Below, piece by piece: positions 42,092 to 53,796 of a DNA stretch of 64,000 nt. A program made the translations under genes and the position numbers. Numbering within the stretch: position 1 is the first letter of the stretch; each line of letters begins with the position of its first letter. The notes under the pieces were generated by a model. The model did not search any database and was not told where the DNA came from. It saw nothing but the letters and a program-made list of their open reading frames with translations. The stretch spans positions 11,061,650 through 11,125,649 of the forward strand of contig NC_092364.1 in assembly GCF_030848805.1 (NCBI RefSeq). The letters run 5' to 3'. The DNA is from Temnothorax longispinosus. Its lineage: Eukaryota; Arthropoda; Insecta; Hymenoptera; Formicidae.

Positions 42092-43966
42092 GGATGTTCT
42101 GGCTATATCTTCAAAACAGTGAGAAGTTGATAAAAATTTGTGACATTGTTTTTTTAGTCTTCCTAATGTGCCGCAAAAAAATTGAAACAAATCCACTAAA
42201 CGATTGCTGATTGATTATAACGATTTTAAGGATGTACTGGAGGTATTTCAAATATATTAAAAAATGGCTGAAATTTTTTGAGATGTTTCTTTTAAATTAA
42301 ATTAAAAATATTTTGTAAGTGATTTACTAAACAATTTAAGAGTTATTTAAGTTTAAAGTTGATGAAATTAACATTATCCCCCTTCTGGAGTCGGGTAAAA
42401 AATTTTTTATATGAAAACATATCTATAAAATATATATAATCATATAATATTATATAAAATATTATATAAAATATGTCTTTATATGTCTACATATGTTTTT
42501 TTCCCTCGTATAATCTCTGTTCGTACAAGACAAATAATAAGGAAAAGAATGAGAAAATAATTAAAAGGATAATTTTTGGATTGTTCATTTATTTGCCTAC
42601 ATATAATTATATATAATCATATATAAATGTAATAATGTATATAAAACATGATTATATATATATAATTATATATCAGCAAATTTTTTACATTTGCACTGAC
42701 TTTATTTTTTTTGTAAAAAAAAACAATGCAAAAATTATCTTTTTAATTATTTTCTAATTTTTTTATTATTTTTCTTGTATATACAAACAGAGATTATACA
42801 AGAGAAAAAAAACATAGTATGGACATATATGGTGCTCGGAGGGGTGTGAATCGCGCCGGATTCGCGAATGTTCTAGGCGTGTAAACTCGAAGGACCAGAG
42901 AGACCGTTCCCTCACAAATGCAAACGGATAAAGCGAACGATTATACGACTCACCGTATCGGTGCCCGGCTCTCTCCTGGCTGTTGATTTCGTCCTTCCTT
43001 CTGGTTATGAGTGAACCCTCCGTGATAGCGGAAGGGCCGTGCAGGCAAGGCAAAGGCGTTAGCGTGCCACGGGCGAATCACGTGCTCAAGCAGGCAGGCA
43101 GAGATTGTTAAGACAAGCAGGTAGTATAATGCAGGGCTCTGCGGCGGTCTCCGACTGATTGTGAGATCCGAAATAATACGCGGGCACGACTTTAGCTCGA
43201 TCGTGTTAACTTGATGCGTGGTACAGGGATCACTTCCGAGATGTTACTGATCACGTCCGCACGAGGAGATGTTGACTCGACAATGTCCAAAGTGTGAGTG
43301 TTTCTTCCGGCACTCGAATCTCTGGCTCGCGCACCTATGAAGCACGGTGCGAGCGAGTACTAATTTCTTCATAATTAGGGCTGCCACCCGCGGGCAGCAC
43401 GAGTCGGGTGAGTCGCGCGAATATTGACAACTCTAATCGAGCGCGATCCGCCAACGTTCCGCGCGAGTCACCAAATACGAAATTAAAATTACCGACGGTA
43501 ACGCTTCAAATTACTTTTATCGACTAATATTTAACGCAAACAACAAACGATTAACTTATTAGCAACTAATATATACAAGTGAACTCCAAACAATGGACAT
43601 ATTTTATATAATATTATATGATTATATATGTTTAGATATGTTTTTATATAAAGATTTTTTTACTGGGAGATTCAACATTTTTGCGGTAACTATAAATAAA
43701 AACAGTGAGATATTTCTAAAACTTTTTTTGTATGTAAAACATACATCATTGATATTGTATTTTAAGTTTCAAAACTTTTTGCCAAAATTTTTTATTTTTT
43801 AATTGTTTAACAATACTAATTATTTAAATGACAAAAAACCATACTCAAACTGTTAACGGTAATCCTTTTTAACATGTAAAAAATTTTGAGTTGTTTCAAT
43901 GTCTTTATTTTAGTAATTTTTTATTGGAAGCTAACTTTTGGCAGGGATTGTATAGCCAGAACGTCC
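42092..43966. mobile_element. TTAA-bounded element in SLC5 intron
   Basis: TTAA at 42088-42091 and 43967-43970, with inverted ends GGATGTTCTGGCTATA and TATAGCCAGAACGTCC. AT-rich body with no ORF of note. It contains the R765 repeat at 42829-43593. The ends share GGA(C/T)GTTC with element 2. Confidence 0.7.
42829..43593. mobile_element. Dispersed repeat R765, copy 2, with 9 bp duplication
   Basis: 765 bp from ATGGTGCTCGGAGG to CTCCAAACAA. TGGACATAT is at 42820-42828 and 43594-43602. It aligns to 23463-24239. It is non-coding, and the termini are only weakly complementary. A 9 bp duplication occurs with Mutator-like elements, but the class is not established. Confidence 0.75.
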
Positions 43967-44339
43967 TTAATAAAATGGAAATTTAAATCTAAAAAAAAAG
44001 AGAACTTTGAAGCTTGAAATCTCTGTTATTCAAGCGATTCAAAATTTCATGGCAGCGTCAATACAGGCGCTTGCTGTATTGACCAACGTTAGCACGGGGT
44101 TGGATTGTCCTTTGTTTGTCAGCCGGTAGTAAGACGTCTCATTTTATAGCAACGTGCAATAAAACATTTGGAACCATACTAGAACTTACATTTAATCACA
44201 CACATTATGTAATACTGGAAACTTTATATAATTTTGTAGATAAAGCAATTTTGTTATTATCCTTGCTTTTATTATATAAATTTAGAGTTGATTGTCAACA
44301 TTTTACTCGATAACGGCTATACACACAATATGTTACGGT

Positions 44340-44435
44340 ATACTACATATATACATACATACATACACGTACATACATACATTCATACGTTATACTACAT
44401 ACATACAACACATACGTTATACTATTACATTTCAT
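44340..44435. repeat. (CATA)n-rich simple repeat
   Basis: ACATACATACATACA tracts with interruptions. Confidence 0.9.
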
Positions 44436-44439
44436 ACAC

Positions 44440-44660
44440 TAGACACCACAGACGCGCGCTTCGCGCGCGCTATTTAGCTTTAACATTATGCTATTACTAT
44501 TACACTATTAACTCCTTGATACACACAATTGTCAAAATATATGACAGCTACAAATGAAGTAAACGCAACGAGAGAACCAATCGGCATCGCGGAAAAGCGG
44601 CAACAATAAACTTCGATAGATTTGAGTATCGACTTTACATGTCTTTTTTAGGTATATGCC
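44440..44660. repeat. Dispersed repeat, empty-site copy for the pogo insertion
   Basis: Matches, in reverse, 53330-53485 joined to 57748-57795: CACAGACGCGCGCTTCGCGC, TTTAGCTTTAACATTA, ACTATTACACTATTAACTC, CCAATCGGCATCGCGGAAAA. There is no transposon at the point where the 53 kb copy has one. Confidence 0.8.
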
Positions 44661-44712
44661 GAGTATTGACTTTGCACGCCTTTTTTTAGAGAGGGATGAT
44701 ACAATACATACG

Positions 44713-47020
44713 TTATAAAAGTATTCGGTAATGTCCCCACGATAACGTATCGGTCGAATCGGGTATAATGTAACGCTTGTCGCCGTACGGACTCAGAGCG
44801 ATTTTCGTCTCGCGGATAGTGTACACCTCGCGCAACTCTGATCTTATACAAGATTGACGTCGAGTCATTTCGATCTCATCGTTCAGACACCTCGTGTAAT
44901 CGTCGAACGTTATAGTACGCGCTACGACGTTGCTCTTGACACTTTTCGCTTTTTTACAGTCTTTTTCACCATCCACCCTCAACGCATACATCTTCGCCCT
45001 GAGTCCGACCAATTCGGTCATGATCGCGCCATTAATCTCGTCCTTCATCAAGCCCGGCACCTTCTTGTTCGCGAGCAGTATACTGTACGCGTTGTCGGTC
45101 GCGTAATCGCTCGTGTCGAATCTAGCGATATCGCGTTTCACGTTCTCATACACGTCGTCACACTCTACATATATCAGATATATCAGACTGTGATATATCA
45201 GACTGCCCGTATTGGTGTACATAAGTCTACACATGTTGCGATACAGGCGAGACATATACTCGTGATGAAATTCGTACAAACAGACTTTCGACACGTCGAG
45301 GATGCACATGTCGACGTAAATAGGTTTGTCAAATTTTACCTCGAGTTTGCGTAGTTCAACCCCAGATAGCACAAGACGTCCTCAGGATCGTCCTGAATAT
45401 GTCCAGGATATCCTGGGATATTTTCAGGACATTTAGTTGCTTTCCAGATAGTCAATAACATCCTCGGAAAATCCGAAGGACATCCAGGACATATATTGTC
45501 GTAAATATTTTATATAAATATTTTATTTCATTTCATTAATTGTAAAATACTTAAAGTATATAATTTCAGAATGTTAAGTACCGTAATAAATTATAAATTT
45601 TTCACAAATGTCCACTAGATTTAAATAATCCTAAAATCCATAAAAAATCCTAAAATCATCTTACGCATGTCTAGGATATCTTGAGGAGTATCGCAGGATA
45701 TCCTATAAAACTCCTCAGAACATCCTGGACACATTTTGGATGATTTTAGGATATCTTTTACGTATTTGGAATGAGTGAAAATAGCAATAACTGAATGTAG
45801 AGGAACAAAAATATCTAGAGCTATACATATATTAGCTCTTTATTCAGTGTATTGAATTTTCTCCCTACAACAATGACATAATTAAAACAAAGCTTCCTCT
45901 ATGAGGAAGCAAAATTGTCATTTTTGAATTGTTTGCAAAAAAAGGGTGATATATATAATTATATATTATGTTCTTCTTTATCACTCACTCAGACAATATT
46001 TTCTTAAATATTTGAAATATATTTTTTAAATATTAATTTAAATCTACATATTTATTGTTTTATAATATCGTTCCAAAATATTTAAAAATATTTTAAATTT
46101 ATTATTGGTTCTATAATCTTTTTTCAAATATTTTTGAAATATTATGAAATATTCTTAATTAAGAAAGATGCATGGTAAGGCATTTTTCCTGGATGTCCTT
46201 CGGATTTCCAGAGGATGTCATGGTGCTAGTTTGGAACGACGCCACTAGGCGGCGCATAATGGTAAGACTAACTCGTAAGAAGATTTCAGTTGAGGGCTAA
46301 TATAAGCAGGTCTCCGGCGAAGCAAAATCATGACATTCGCAAGATGTGTATATTTTTGAAAAATCAAGATGTATATTTTTCAGATATTAAAAAAATCTTC
46401 CAAACATAAAACAATTATTGCTGATTGGGTTAATAGCTCGATTTCACTTTTAGAATCTTTCCTTTCAGACGCCTAAAAAATGTCCATAACGTATCCCATA
46501 AAAGTCCTCAGGACGTCCGATAGGATATTCTCGGGATGTCATGAGGATCTTTCCCTTTAGACGCCTAAATAATGTCCATAACGTATCTCATAGAAGTCCT
46601 CAGGACGTCTGACAGGATATCCTTAGGATGTCATGAGGACTAGTGTATTCGGGGATCATTTGCTATTCCTCAGGACATCCAAAGTATATCCCGGGATTTA
46701 ATTGGGATATCCCCAAGATATATATATATATATCCCGGTTGTCCGTCCTGGATGTCCTTTGGATGTCCTTTGGATCAGGTTTTCCGAAAAAACGCTTCTG
46801 CTGTGAAAATTTGGTTTCGCGATCATTGCCTCCGCGCCGTATCTACCGTCCTACTTTGTTAATAATTTTACATCAACTTGATTTCGAACGTTCTCCATAG
46901 TTTTACCGAATACCGCGTTGTTCATCAAGTTGTACAAATTTTTCTCGAAATCGTTCTTGGCCAGTGTTCTAAATTTCGTATTGAGTTCGATGTAATCGCG
47001 GAGCCATGGAGATTGAGCGA
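44713..47020 (-). pseudogene. Family B DNA polymerase fragment (Polinton/Maverick or virus-like), split
   Basis: Minus-strand sequence 47020-46776 encodes a palm region with SPWLRDYIELNTKFRTLAKN and a motif-B-like NLYNLMNNAVFGKTMEN, with a stop inside (TAG near 46830). After a repeat insertion (45361-46775), 44713-45360 continues with VELRKLEVKFDKPIYV and a C-terminal block ending SWGHYR. The motif C position, normally YxDTDS in this family, reads YTNTGS and is followed by a small tandem duplication (SLIYHSLIYLIY), so the enzyme is dead. The type resembles polymerases of Polintons/Mavericks and related large insect DNA viruses; which one cannot be decided here. Confidence 0.7.
45361..46775. 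mobile_element. Repeat rich in GTCCTCAGGAC, inserted in polymerase pseudogene
   Basis: Starts CCCAGATAGCACAAGACGTC at 45361 and ends CCTTTGGAT at 46775. It is dense in TCCTCAGGAC, GGATATCC and GATGTCCT words. A 92 bp segment is tandemly duplicated (about 46459-46550 and 46551-46641). The right end lacks a matching terminus, so it may be truncated. The polymerase reading resumes on both sides. Confidence 0.65.
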
Positions 47021-47075
47021 ATTGTAATACGCGATGTATCTTTGACGTCTGTTGTCAGTCGTTTTGAGACAAACA

Positions 47076-47770
47076 GAAACAATTTTCATTTCCCGTTTTC
47101 GTGGAAATTTTAAGAGCCCTTGAAGTACGACAGTTTTGTACTTATTCCCAAAGATATGGCAAAAGTTTATAACCTTGTCTTGCTTAGTTTATCAGTTTGA
47201 GGTTGGTTATCTGGAAAATCTTTGTTTTTACGATTTTGCACGTAAATGTATCTGGATCATATCTCTCTGGTCGATCGACAACTGTCGTCTAAAAACATGT
47301 ATTAACAATTGTTATGTTTTCTCGAAAGAAATCGTGGAGACCACGATTTCTGGGATGTAACCAAGTCTAAATGCCCACTTTTTCTTCAATTCTTGATAAA
47401 TTGATAAGAAAAAATCAAAATCTAAATCTAAAAAAAAGGTTTTATAGAAAAAACTTCAGGCTTTAACATGAAAAAGCAAAAATTTTTTCGGTCTTTTTGA
47501 GCGTGACTCCCATAAAATGACAAGAAAGTTTCCCATTTCGTTGAGCTCGTCGTCTTTACGTTAAAATTACCATAATTAAAAAAGTAAAAAACAACTGTGA
47601 CCCCTTTCGAGAGTAGAGATTTCACGCTTCACAACTTTTCTTTTATATTTGGATTTGTATTTTATTAAACAAAATTACAGCTGTTTAAAATTTGCTTATT
47701 TTGTAAACAATTTTTCTTGATCTTTTAATTATTTGGTGGAATGTATTATAGATGCGTTATTTACAATAAG
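47076..47770. other. SLC5 intron sequence without recognisable elements
   Basis: AT-rich, with no splice-compatible coding and no inverted ends seen. Confidence 0.4.
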
Positions 47771-47935
47771 AAAGAGGATTAGAAAAAAAACAAGGGAGAG
47801 AAAGAGAAAAGGAAGTAAGAAAGAGGGAGTAAAGAAGAGAGAAAAGAGGAAGGAGAGGAAGGGAGGAGGGTGGGAGGGAGAGAGGGAGAGAGGGAGGGAG
47901 GGAGAGAGGGAGAGAGGGAGAGAGGGAGAAAGTTA
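47771..47935. repeat. Polypurine tract just before SLC5 exon
   Basis: About 165 bp of nearly pure A/G on the + strand, ending (GGGAGAGA)n. It lies about 22 bp before the acceptor of the exon starting 47958. Confidence 0.95.
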
Positions 47936-47957
47936 GTTTGAGATCACTCTCTTCCAG

Positions 47958-48686
47958 TTCATTATCAACCGGTCTAAACTCCATGGCAGCCGTGGTGCTT
48001 GAGGATTTTGTTAAGCCCTTTATGAAGACTCCTTTTACGCGTAAAGGTGCCGACGTCTTTATGAAGCTGACGGTTGTCATTTTAGGAACAATCTGTGTTG
48101 CTCTCGTTTTCGTCGTTGAGCAAGCAGGCACTCATATGTTACAGGTAAACATGAAGACGTTCCTCGACAATACAAACTTTACAATACTTTTCATATTTGA
48201 ATGAATGTTATAGTTGTCCATAAGTCTAGGCGCTATCACTCATGGACCATCCTTTGGCATTTTCAACATGGGATTGTTATTACCATGGATTAATGCCAAG
48301 GCACGTGTTAAAAATAAACTTATTTTATTTTAATAAAAATTATATTTAAATTTGTTGATGAAAATAAATAATATATTAATTAAATTCAACAGGGTGCTCT
48401 AGTCGGAGGAATTGCAGGTTTGAGTTTCATGGGTTGGCTTGGTCTTTCTGCCGAAGCAGCTATTACCAGTGGAAAGATTAAGTTTGTGTTATAAATTTAT
48501 TAACATTAATAAGCAATAATCAATCTTGCATGATTTTTTGTTCCTTTTAAAGTACGATTACAAATAACATCAATATTTTTACAGATTTGATATGAAACCC
48601 GTTACCACAGAGGGATGCACTTATTCATTCCCACAAGTAGAAAATTTATTGATATCTGTACCACCAGATTCAATTTTAGACAACGA
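47958..48686 (+). CDS. SLC5 sodium/solute cotransporter, four further exons
   Basis: Exons 47958-48144, 48214-48300, 48393-48481 and 48585-48686; all phases close. The first continues codon AG|T from 41962, giving the hallmark SSLSTGLNSMAAVVLEDF, then a KPFMKTPFTRKGADVFMK loop and the helix LTVVILGTICVALVFVVEQA. Next come SLGAITHGPSFGIFNMGLLL, then ALVGGIAGLSFMGWLG and an extracellular loop. Exon 48214-48300 ends AAG and is followed by GCACGT: an apparent GC-AG intron, since the nearest GT would break the frame. The last donor (GTAAGT at 48687) has no recognised partner; the next transmembrane exon (usually starting Y-R-I-S-Y) was not found to 64 kb. There are no inactivating changes. Confidence 0.93.
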
Positions 48687-48952
48687 GTAAGTTAAATAAT
48701 GTTAATTTTAATTATGCATAGAATAACTGCTAATAATTATTAGTTATTAAATTATTAATATTTGTTTGTCATTAAAATTAGCGCATGTCGCCCCTGATTC
48801 ATGAGTAACTTAAATCTCTCATTCGATAAACTCAAATTATTTTCATTTAAAATCATAAAAAAATTATTGCGCAGATGCAATTTTGCCAGAAGAAAAACCT
48901 ATTTTTTTCTAGCATAGAAAATTGCATTGTGCAAATTTTGGGTTATCTTGTA

Positions 48953-49833
48953 TGTATGTATGTATGTATGTATCTCCTTATTGCTTGTTCCCGCAGGGTT
49001 TGCAAGGCGTTTTTAAGGAACGGTCCCAAACCTTTACACCAACTTCTCGCTTATCCACATATATAAAATTTTACACAATATAATTGGCGTTTTTCGGGAA
49101 TGTACCCAACCCTTTACAAAACCTACCCCTTCCTAGTCCGATCTGACCATTACGGCCCTTTAAACTCTTTTTCTTCCCTCCCCTCCACGCCCTCTACCCT
49201 GATCTCATCCCCCATTCCTCCCTCTCCTTGCTCCGTCTCTCTGGCGTCATCCTCTTCTTTCTCGCGTGACAGACCTTCTCTCTCGCAACAGATTTACACA
49301 AACTTTCACATTCTCTTACTGGTGTTTTTCAGGGACGTACCCAACCCTTTACAAAACATACACCTTCCTAACCCAACCTGACCATTGTGGCCCTATACAC
49401 ACTACATTACCTCCCTCCCTTCCACGCATCAAATTCCCCACCCTCTCATTTCCCTCCTTTCCGCCTTACTTCCGTCCGCCACTTCTCCCCCCGACAGGCT
49501 CACTGCATCTTAGCTGGGCTCTCTTCTTTTCATCCGTCTCTCATGTTGCCTCCTTCGCTTCCTGTCCAGCTCCTCTCCGCATCCTGCCATCTCCTTGTCC
49601 TGCTCCCCTTCTGCACACAAAACTTTGTCAACCTCTCCTTACAACCAACCATCTCAACCTCCTCCTTACTCCCTCTCTTTAAAAAAACCCCCTCTTATTT
49701 TACCTAAACAAACCACCAGACCAGCTTTCTCCAGTGATACCCCTTTTGTCTTTAACCACCGCCTCGACGTCCCGACGTGCCACCCTGCTCAGCATCTGAT
49801 CCCCTGCGCCATCTCGGTCCTCCTCCACTCACC
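48953..49833 (-). mobile_element. 5'-truncated non-LTR insertion, 13 bp duplication
   Basis: GGGTTATCTTGTA occurs at 48940-48952 and 49834-49846. The insert starts with (TGTA)n, which read on the minus strand is a short-repeat 3' tail. The + strand is C/T-rich, and a segment with ACCCAACCCTTTACAAAAC occurs twice (about 49107 and 49338). A long, exact duplication plus a simple-repeat tail indicates target-primed reverse transcription. No coding was recognised. Confidence 0.65.
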
Positions 49834-50209
49834 GGGTTATCTTGTACAGTTACGTATTTTTAGTGATTGATAGATAGGAATATCCAATACTGCACAATTG
49901 TAGCTGGATAATGCGTTTAATGAGTAAACCAAAGATTTAAAAACAATTAATACAAGAACTTTCTCTAGCACTATATGTCATTTCTTCTTATCTTGTTTTT
50001 CTTTCTTTTCTTTCTTTCATCTTGTTTTTCTTTTTTATGATATTGATTTTTTCTTTTTTGCGAGAATTTATTTATGCATGATTTATTCACTGTTACTATC
50101 AATAATTTATTATCGCATAATCTTTTTTAGGGCTATCGTTGTTAAATGTGGTGTAAAGTATAAAGTTGGATGTCTTCTTCCCAAAAATACTATAATTCTC
50201 AGTGACCTT

Positions 50210-51581
50210 GTGAACCTGGCACCTGACTTTCGAAAAGTTAATTTTTTATGGAAAACGTTAGCATTTTGTTTGTAGTTGTTTGTAGTAACAAAAATTTCGT
50301 TTGTAGTTTAATATATAAAAAATTATAAAAATTAAAAAAATTACTTGCACCCTACTTTGAGATATCTCAAATCCGTTTGCGCCATCTTCTTTAGAATCGT
50401 TTGTAGTTGTTTGTAGTGCTTTTCGTTTCGTTTGTAGTTGAATCGTTTAAAAAAGTTACAATTTAAAAAAATAAATAAAACCCAGCTAACTTTGTCATTT
50501 GTCGAGATATTTCAAATCTGCTTGCGCCATCTTCTTCAGAATCATTTGTAGTTGTTTGTAGTGCTTATCTTTTCGTTTGTAGTTGCACCGTTCAAAAGTT
50601 ATTATATTTTTGCAATATACAAGAAGTGTAACTTTGCCAATTTTGGAAATATTTTAAAACTGATTCCGCGACTCGATGTAGAATCGTTTGTAGTTGTTTG
50701 TAATGGTTTTCGTTTCGTTTCGTTTAAAATATCTCCAAAATTGGCAAAGTTACACTTCTTGCTTATTGCAAAAATATCATAACTTTAGAACGGTGCAAAT
50801 ACAAACAAAAAAAGCACTACAAACTACTACAAACGATTCTGAAGAAGATGGCGCAAGCGGATTTGAGATATTTCCAAAATTGGCAGTTACACTTTTTGTT
50901 TATTGCAAAAATATAATAACTTTTGAATGGTGCAACTACAAACAAAAAGAAAATTATTACAAACAACTACAAATGATTCTGAAAAAGATGGCGCAAGCGG
51001 ATTTGAGATATCTCCAAAATTGGCATAGTTACTCTTTTTGTTTATTGCAAAAATATAATAACTTTAGAACGGTGCAACCACAAACGAAAAGAAAAGCGCT
51101 ACAAACAACTACAAACGATTCTGAAGAAGATGGCGCAAGCGAATTTGAGATATCTCCAAAATTGGCAAAGTTACACTTTTTGTTTATTGCAAATATATAA
51201 TAACTTTTGAACGGTGCAACTACAAACGAAAAGAATAGCACTACAAAGAACTACAAACGATTCTGAAGAAGATGGCGCAAGTGGATTTGAGATATCTCCA
51301 AAATTGGCAAAATTACACTTTTGTTTTATTGCAAATATATAATAACTTTTGAACGGTGCAACTACAAACGAAAAGAATAGCACTACAAAGAACTACAAAC
51401 GATTCTGAAGAAGATGGCGCAAGTGGATTTGAGATATCTCAAAGTGGGGTGCAAGTAATTTTTAAATTTTTAATGTATTAAACTACAAACGAAATTTTTG
51501 TTACTACAAACAACTACAAACAAAATGCTAACGTTTTTCCGTAAAAAAATTAATTTTTCGAAAGTCGGGTACCAGGTTCAC
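50210..51581. mobile_element. Foldback built of ~140 bp tandem units
   Basis: Outer ends GTGAACCTGGCACCTGACTT and complement. The left arm (50210 to about 50715) holds about two and a half units. The right arm (about 50725-51581) holds about five, in opposite orientation. The unit is marked by ATTCTGAAGAAGATGGCGCA, GATATCTCCAAAATTGGCA and GAACGGTGCAACTACAAACG. ORFs across it repeat at unit spacing and are not genes. Confidence 0.85.
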
Positions 51582-51717
51582 ATAGGTCCAATCCAAGTAG
51601 CTTTAATTCTCCTTAACAAAATTATAATATTACAAAGAATCATTTTAATTACAAAGAATTTAAGAGGTAACAGTACAAAATACAAATATTTAATTAAAAT
51701 AAAATAAATAAATTTTT

Positions 51718-51865
51718 CTTGTAAAAAAACTTGGCGCTGCTAGACCTCTGCTAGAAATTTAATAAAGTACTCAAATTTTTGAATAAAAACAATAAAAATA
51801 ATTTAGCGACGAATGCGACGGGAATAAAAAAATAGCGCCAAGTTTTTTTACAAGAAAAACTTATT
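51718..51865. repeat. ~148 bp inverted repeat
   Basis: TTTTTCTTGTAAAAAAACTT plus GGCGCT pairs with AGCGCCAAGTTTTTTTACAAGAAAAA. It abuts the transposase fragment at 51919 and may be its terminal region. Confidence 0.6.
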
Positions 51866-51918
51866 TATCTTATTTTGTCAGCAGAATAAAACAAAATTAA
51901 TAGTATTTGTTTAATAAA

Positions 51919-52140
51919 TTAAAATAAGAATACGTTTTTTTTATTAAATAGATGTTCAAAGTAACGACCTTCTTCAATACATTTAGTGATTCTGGCACAA
52001 AAACATTCTCGAACCTTTTGCAGCATCTGTGGTGTAACTTGGGCACAAGCTCGAAAAATCTTATCTTTTATATTATTTCGTGTGGTAGGTTTAGTAACCA
52101 TGACGTGTTCTTTAAGGAATCCTCATAAAAAAAATCAAGA
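51919..52140 (-). pseudogene. Mariner/Tc1-type transposase C-terminal fragment
   Basis: Minus-strand residues include a CAQVTPQMLQKVRECFCARI helix and a CIEEGRYFEHL ending, with a DFFYEDSLKNTSW lead at about 52110-52130. This is the usual C-terminus of DDE_3-type transposases from insects. The catalytic core is not present and the frame shifts near 52100. Confidence 0.6.
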
Positions 52141-52142
52141 GG

Positions 52143-52210
52143 TGTCACACACACACACGCACACACACACACACAACACACCACACACACACACACACAC
52201 ACACACACGC

Positions 52211-52250
<40 letters not shown>

Positions 52251-52345
52251 CGCACGCACGCGCGCCCACGCCCACCCGCGCCGCCGCGCCCACGCCCACG
52301 CCCACGCCCACGCCCACGCCCACGCCACGCCACGCCACGCACACG
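52143..52345. repeat. (CA)n-(CGCA)n-(CCCACG)n low-complexity tract
   Basis: Graded change from CACA to CGCACGCA to CCCACGCC repeats. Frames here give His-Thr or Val-Cys strings without meaning. Confidence 0.95.
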
Positions 52346-52419
52346 CACACCATTGGCTAATGCCGGCGGTACTGTTACTTTCAAACTCCACAAAAAATAC
52401 TTAATAAAAAAATGTTATG

Positions 52420-52690
52420 TTATAGTGTTTTGAAAAGCTCTCGAGGTAAGCTACGTGAATATGTAATAAAAAATGGGGTTTCCTTTTAAAAAATTCAAGA
52501 TAATTTTTACTGGACCTTGACAACACTCTTCAAGGTTATACTGACATTGCTATGTAATGCGTTACTTGAAACCCTACAACTTTTGTACAAAACATGTTTT
52601 TCTACAAACAGTATTTTGGGAGATAAACATCTGTAACGCTTTATTTTGTTCACCTGTATATTTACCACCCTGTATATTTACCAAAATTTA
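52420..52690. repeat. Related copy of the inverted repeat at 53030/58110
   Basis: GAAAAGCTCTCGAGG, an ATTCAAGATAATTTTTACTGG-type block (ACCTTGACAACAC) and CCCTACAACTTTTGTACAAA follow the order seen at 57880-58090. One arm only. Confidence 0.5.
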
Positions 52691-53796
52691 TTCTGTTGTT
52701 ATTGCTAATTTTGTGAATAATTAATATTTTCTGACACCATGGTATAAAATCAACGTCTATCATAATAATGGATAATAAAAATGGACTCAATTCAACTAAT
52801 TAGCATAATTGCCTACAATACAAATTGCGCTATAGATCACTTTCTCGTTCTCTTCAACTTTTACAATTTACAAGGCAGCATAATGATAACATCATATCGC
52901 GCCAAATTTTGGATCTGATTACATATAATCATATTAAATTACATGTTATTTAGATCTTTTTATATCTAATAATGTACCTATATATTTTTACATCTGATCA
53001 TATTATACCTATTTTTTTCTAGGGAGAGTATAACAGAAAAGTCGGAACACTACTGGATTATCTCGGAAATATGACGTTTTTGGAAGAAATGTTTTATATA
53101 AAAGTTGTATAGGGTACCAAGTTATCCATCATGTGGTGATACCTTAGAAAAGTCACATCAAGGTCACATTGAGTGATTTTTAATTGGGGACTCCTATTTC
53201 TAATGCCATATTCTCGTAGCTCTTGTCGAGACGTTTTCAAAACACGAAGATAAAGCTCTCTTTTGTTAAGAATTTCATATTAATTTTTTGTTAAGAATTT
53301 CATATTTCATATCTTCCATATCTAAAAAAAGCATGTAAAGTCGATACTCGAATCTGTCGAAGTTTATTGTTGTCGCTTTTCCGCGATGCCGATTGGTACT
53401 CTCGCTGCGCTTACTTTATGAGGAGCTGTCATCGTATATTTTGACAGTTGTGTGTATCAAAGAGTTAATAGTGTAATAGTAATAGTAGGGGAAGGTGCTG
53501 TACCTTGGGTGCAGCTGTACGTTGGAACACTCTGTCATAATCGAACAGTGTTAGCATCTGGCGATAGTTTATGGTACTAATTGTTGAGTTATTTGATGAT
53601 GTTTTTAAATTTGTAATTTTGTGTCGTTGCGATTATTTACACGTAAGTTATATCAACTTTTGTATTTTATGACGCGTGAAGTAAATTTATTGAGATTTGT
53701 ACTGTGATTTTTGTAATTTTTTATAATAAAGATATAGTTATCAGCCAAGGCTAGTAAGAATGTGTCAAATATGTAGAATAATGTAGTAATAGTTAT

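Noticed and set aside
49100..49870. Overlapping ORFs rich in Pro, Ser and Leu
   Set aside because: By-product of C/T-rich DNA; three frames are open at once and there is no splice or start context.
50123..50160. Possible next SLC5 exon after TTTTTTTAG
   Set aside because: The phase is compatible, but the encoded residues do not resemble the expected transmembrane segment and the sequence runs into a foldback repeat.
52068..52393. ORFs of Cys-Val and His-Thr repeats
   Set aside because: Simple-repeat translation.
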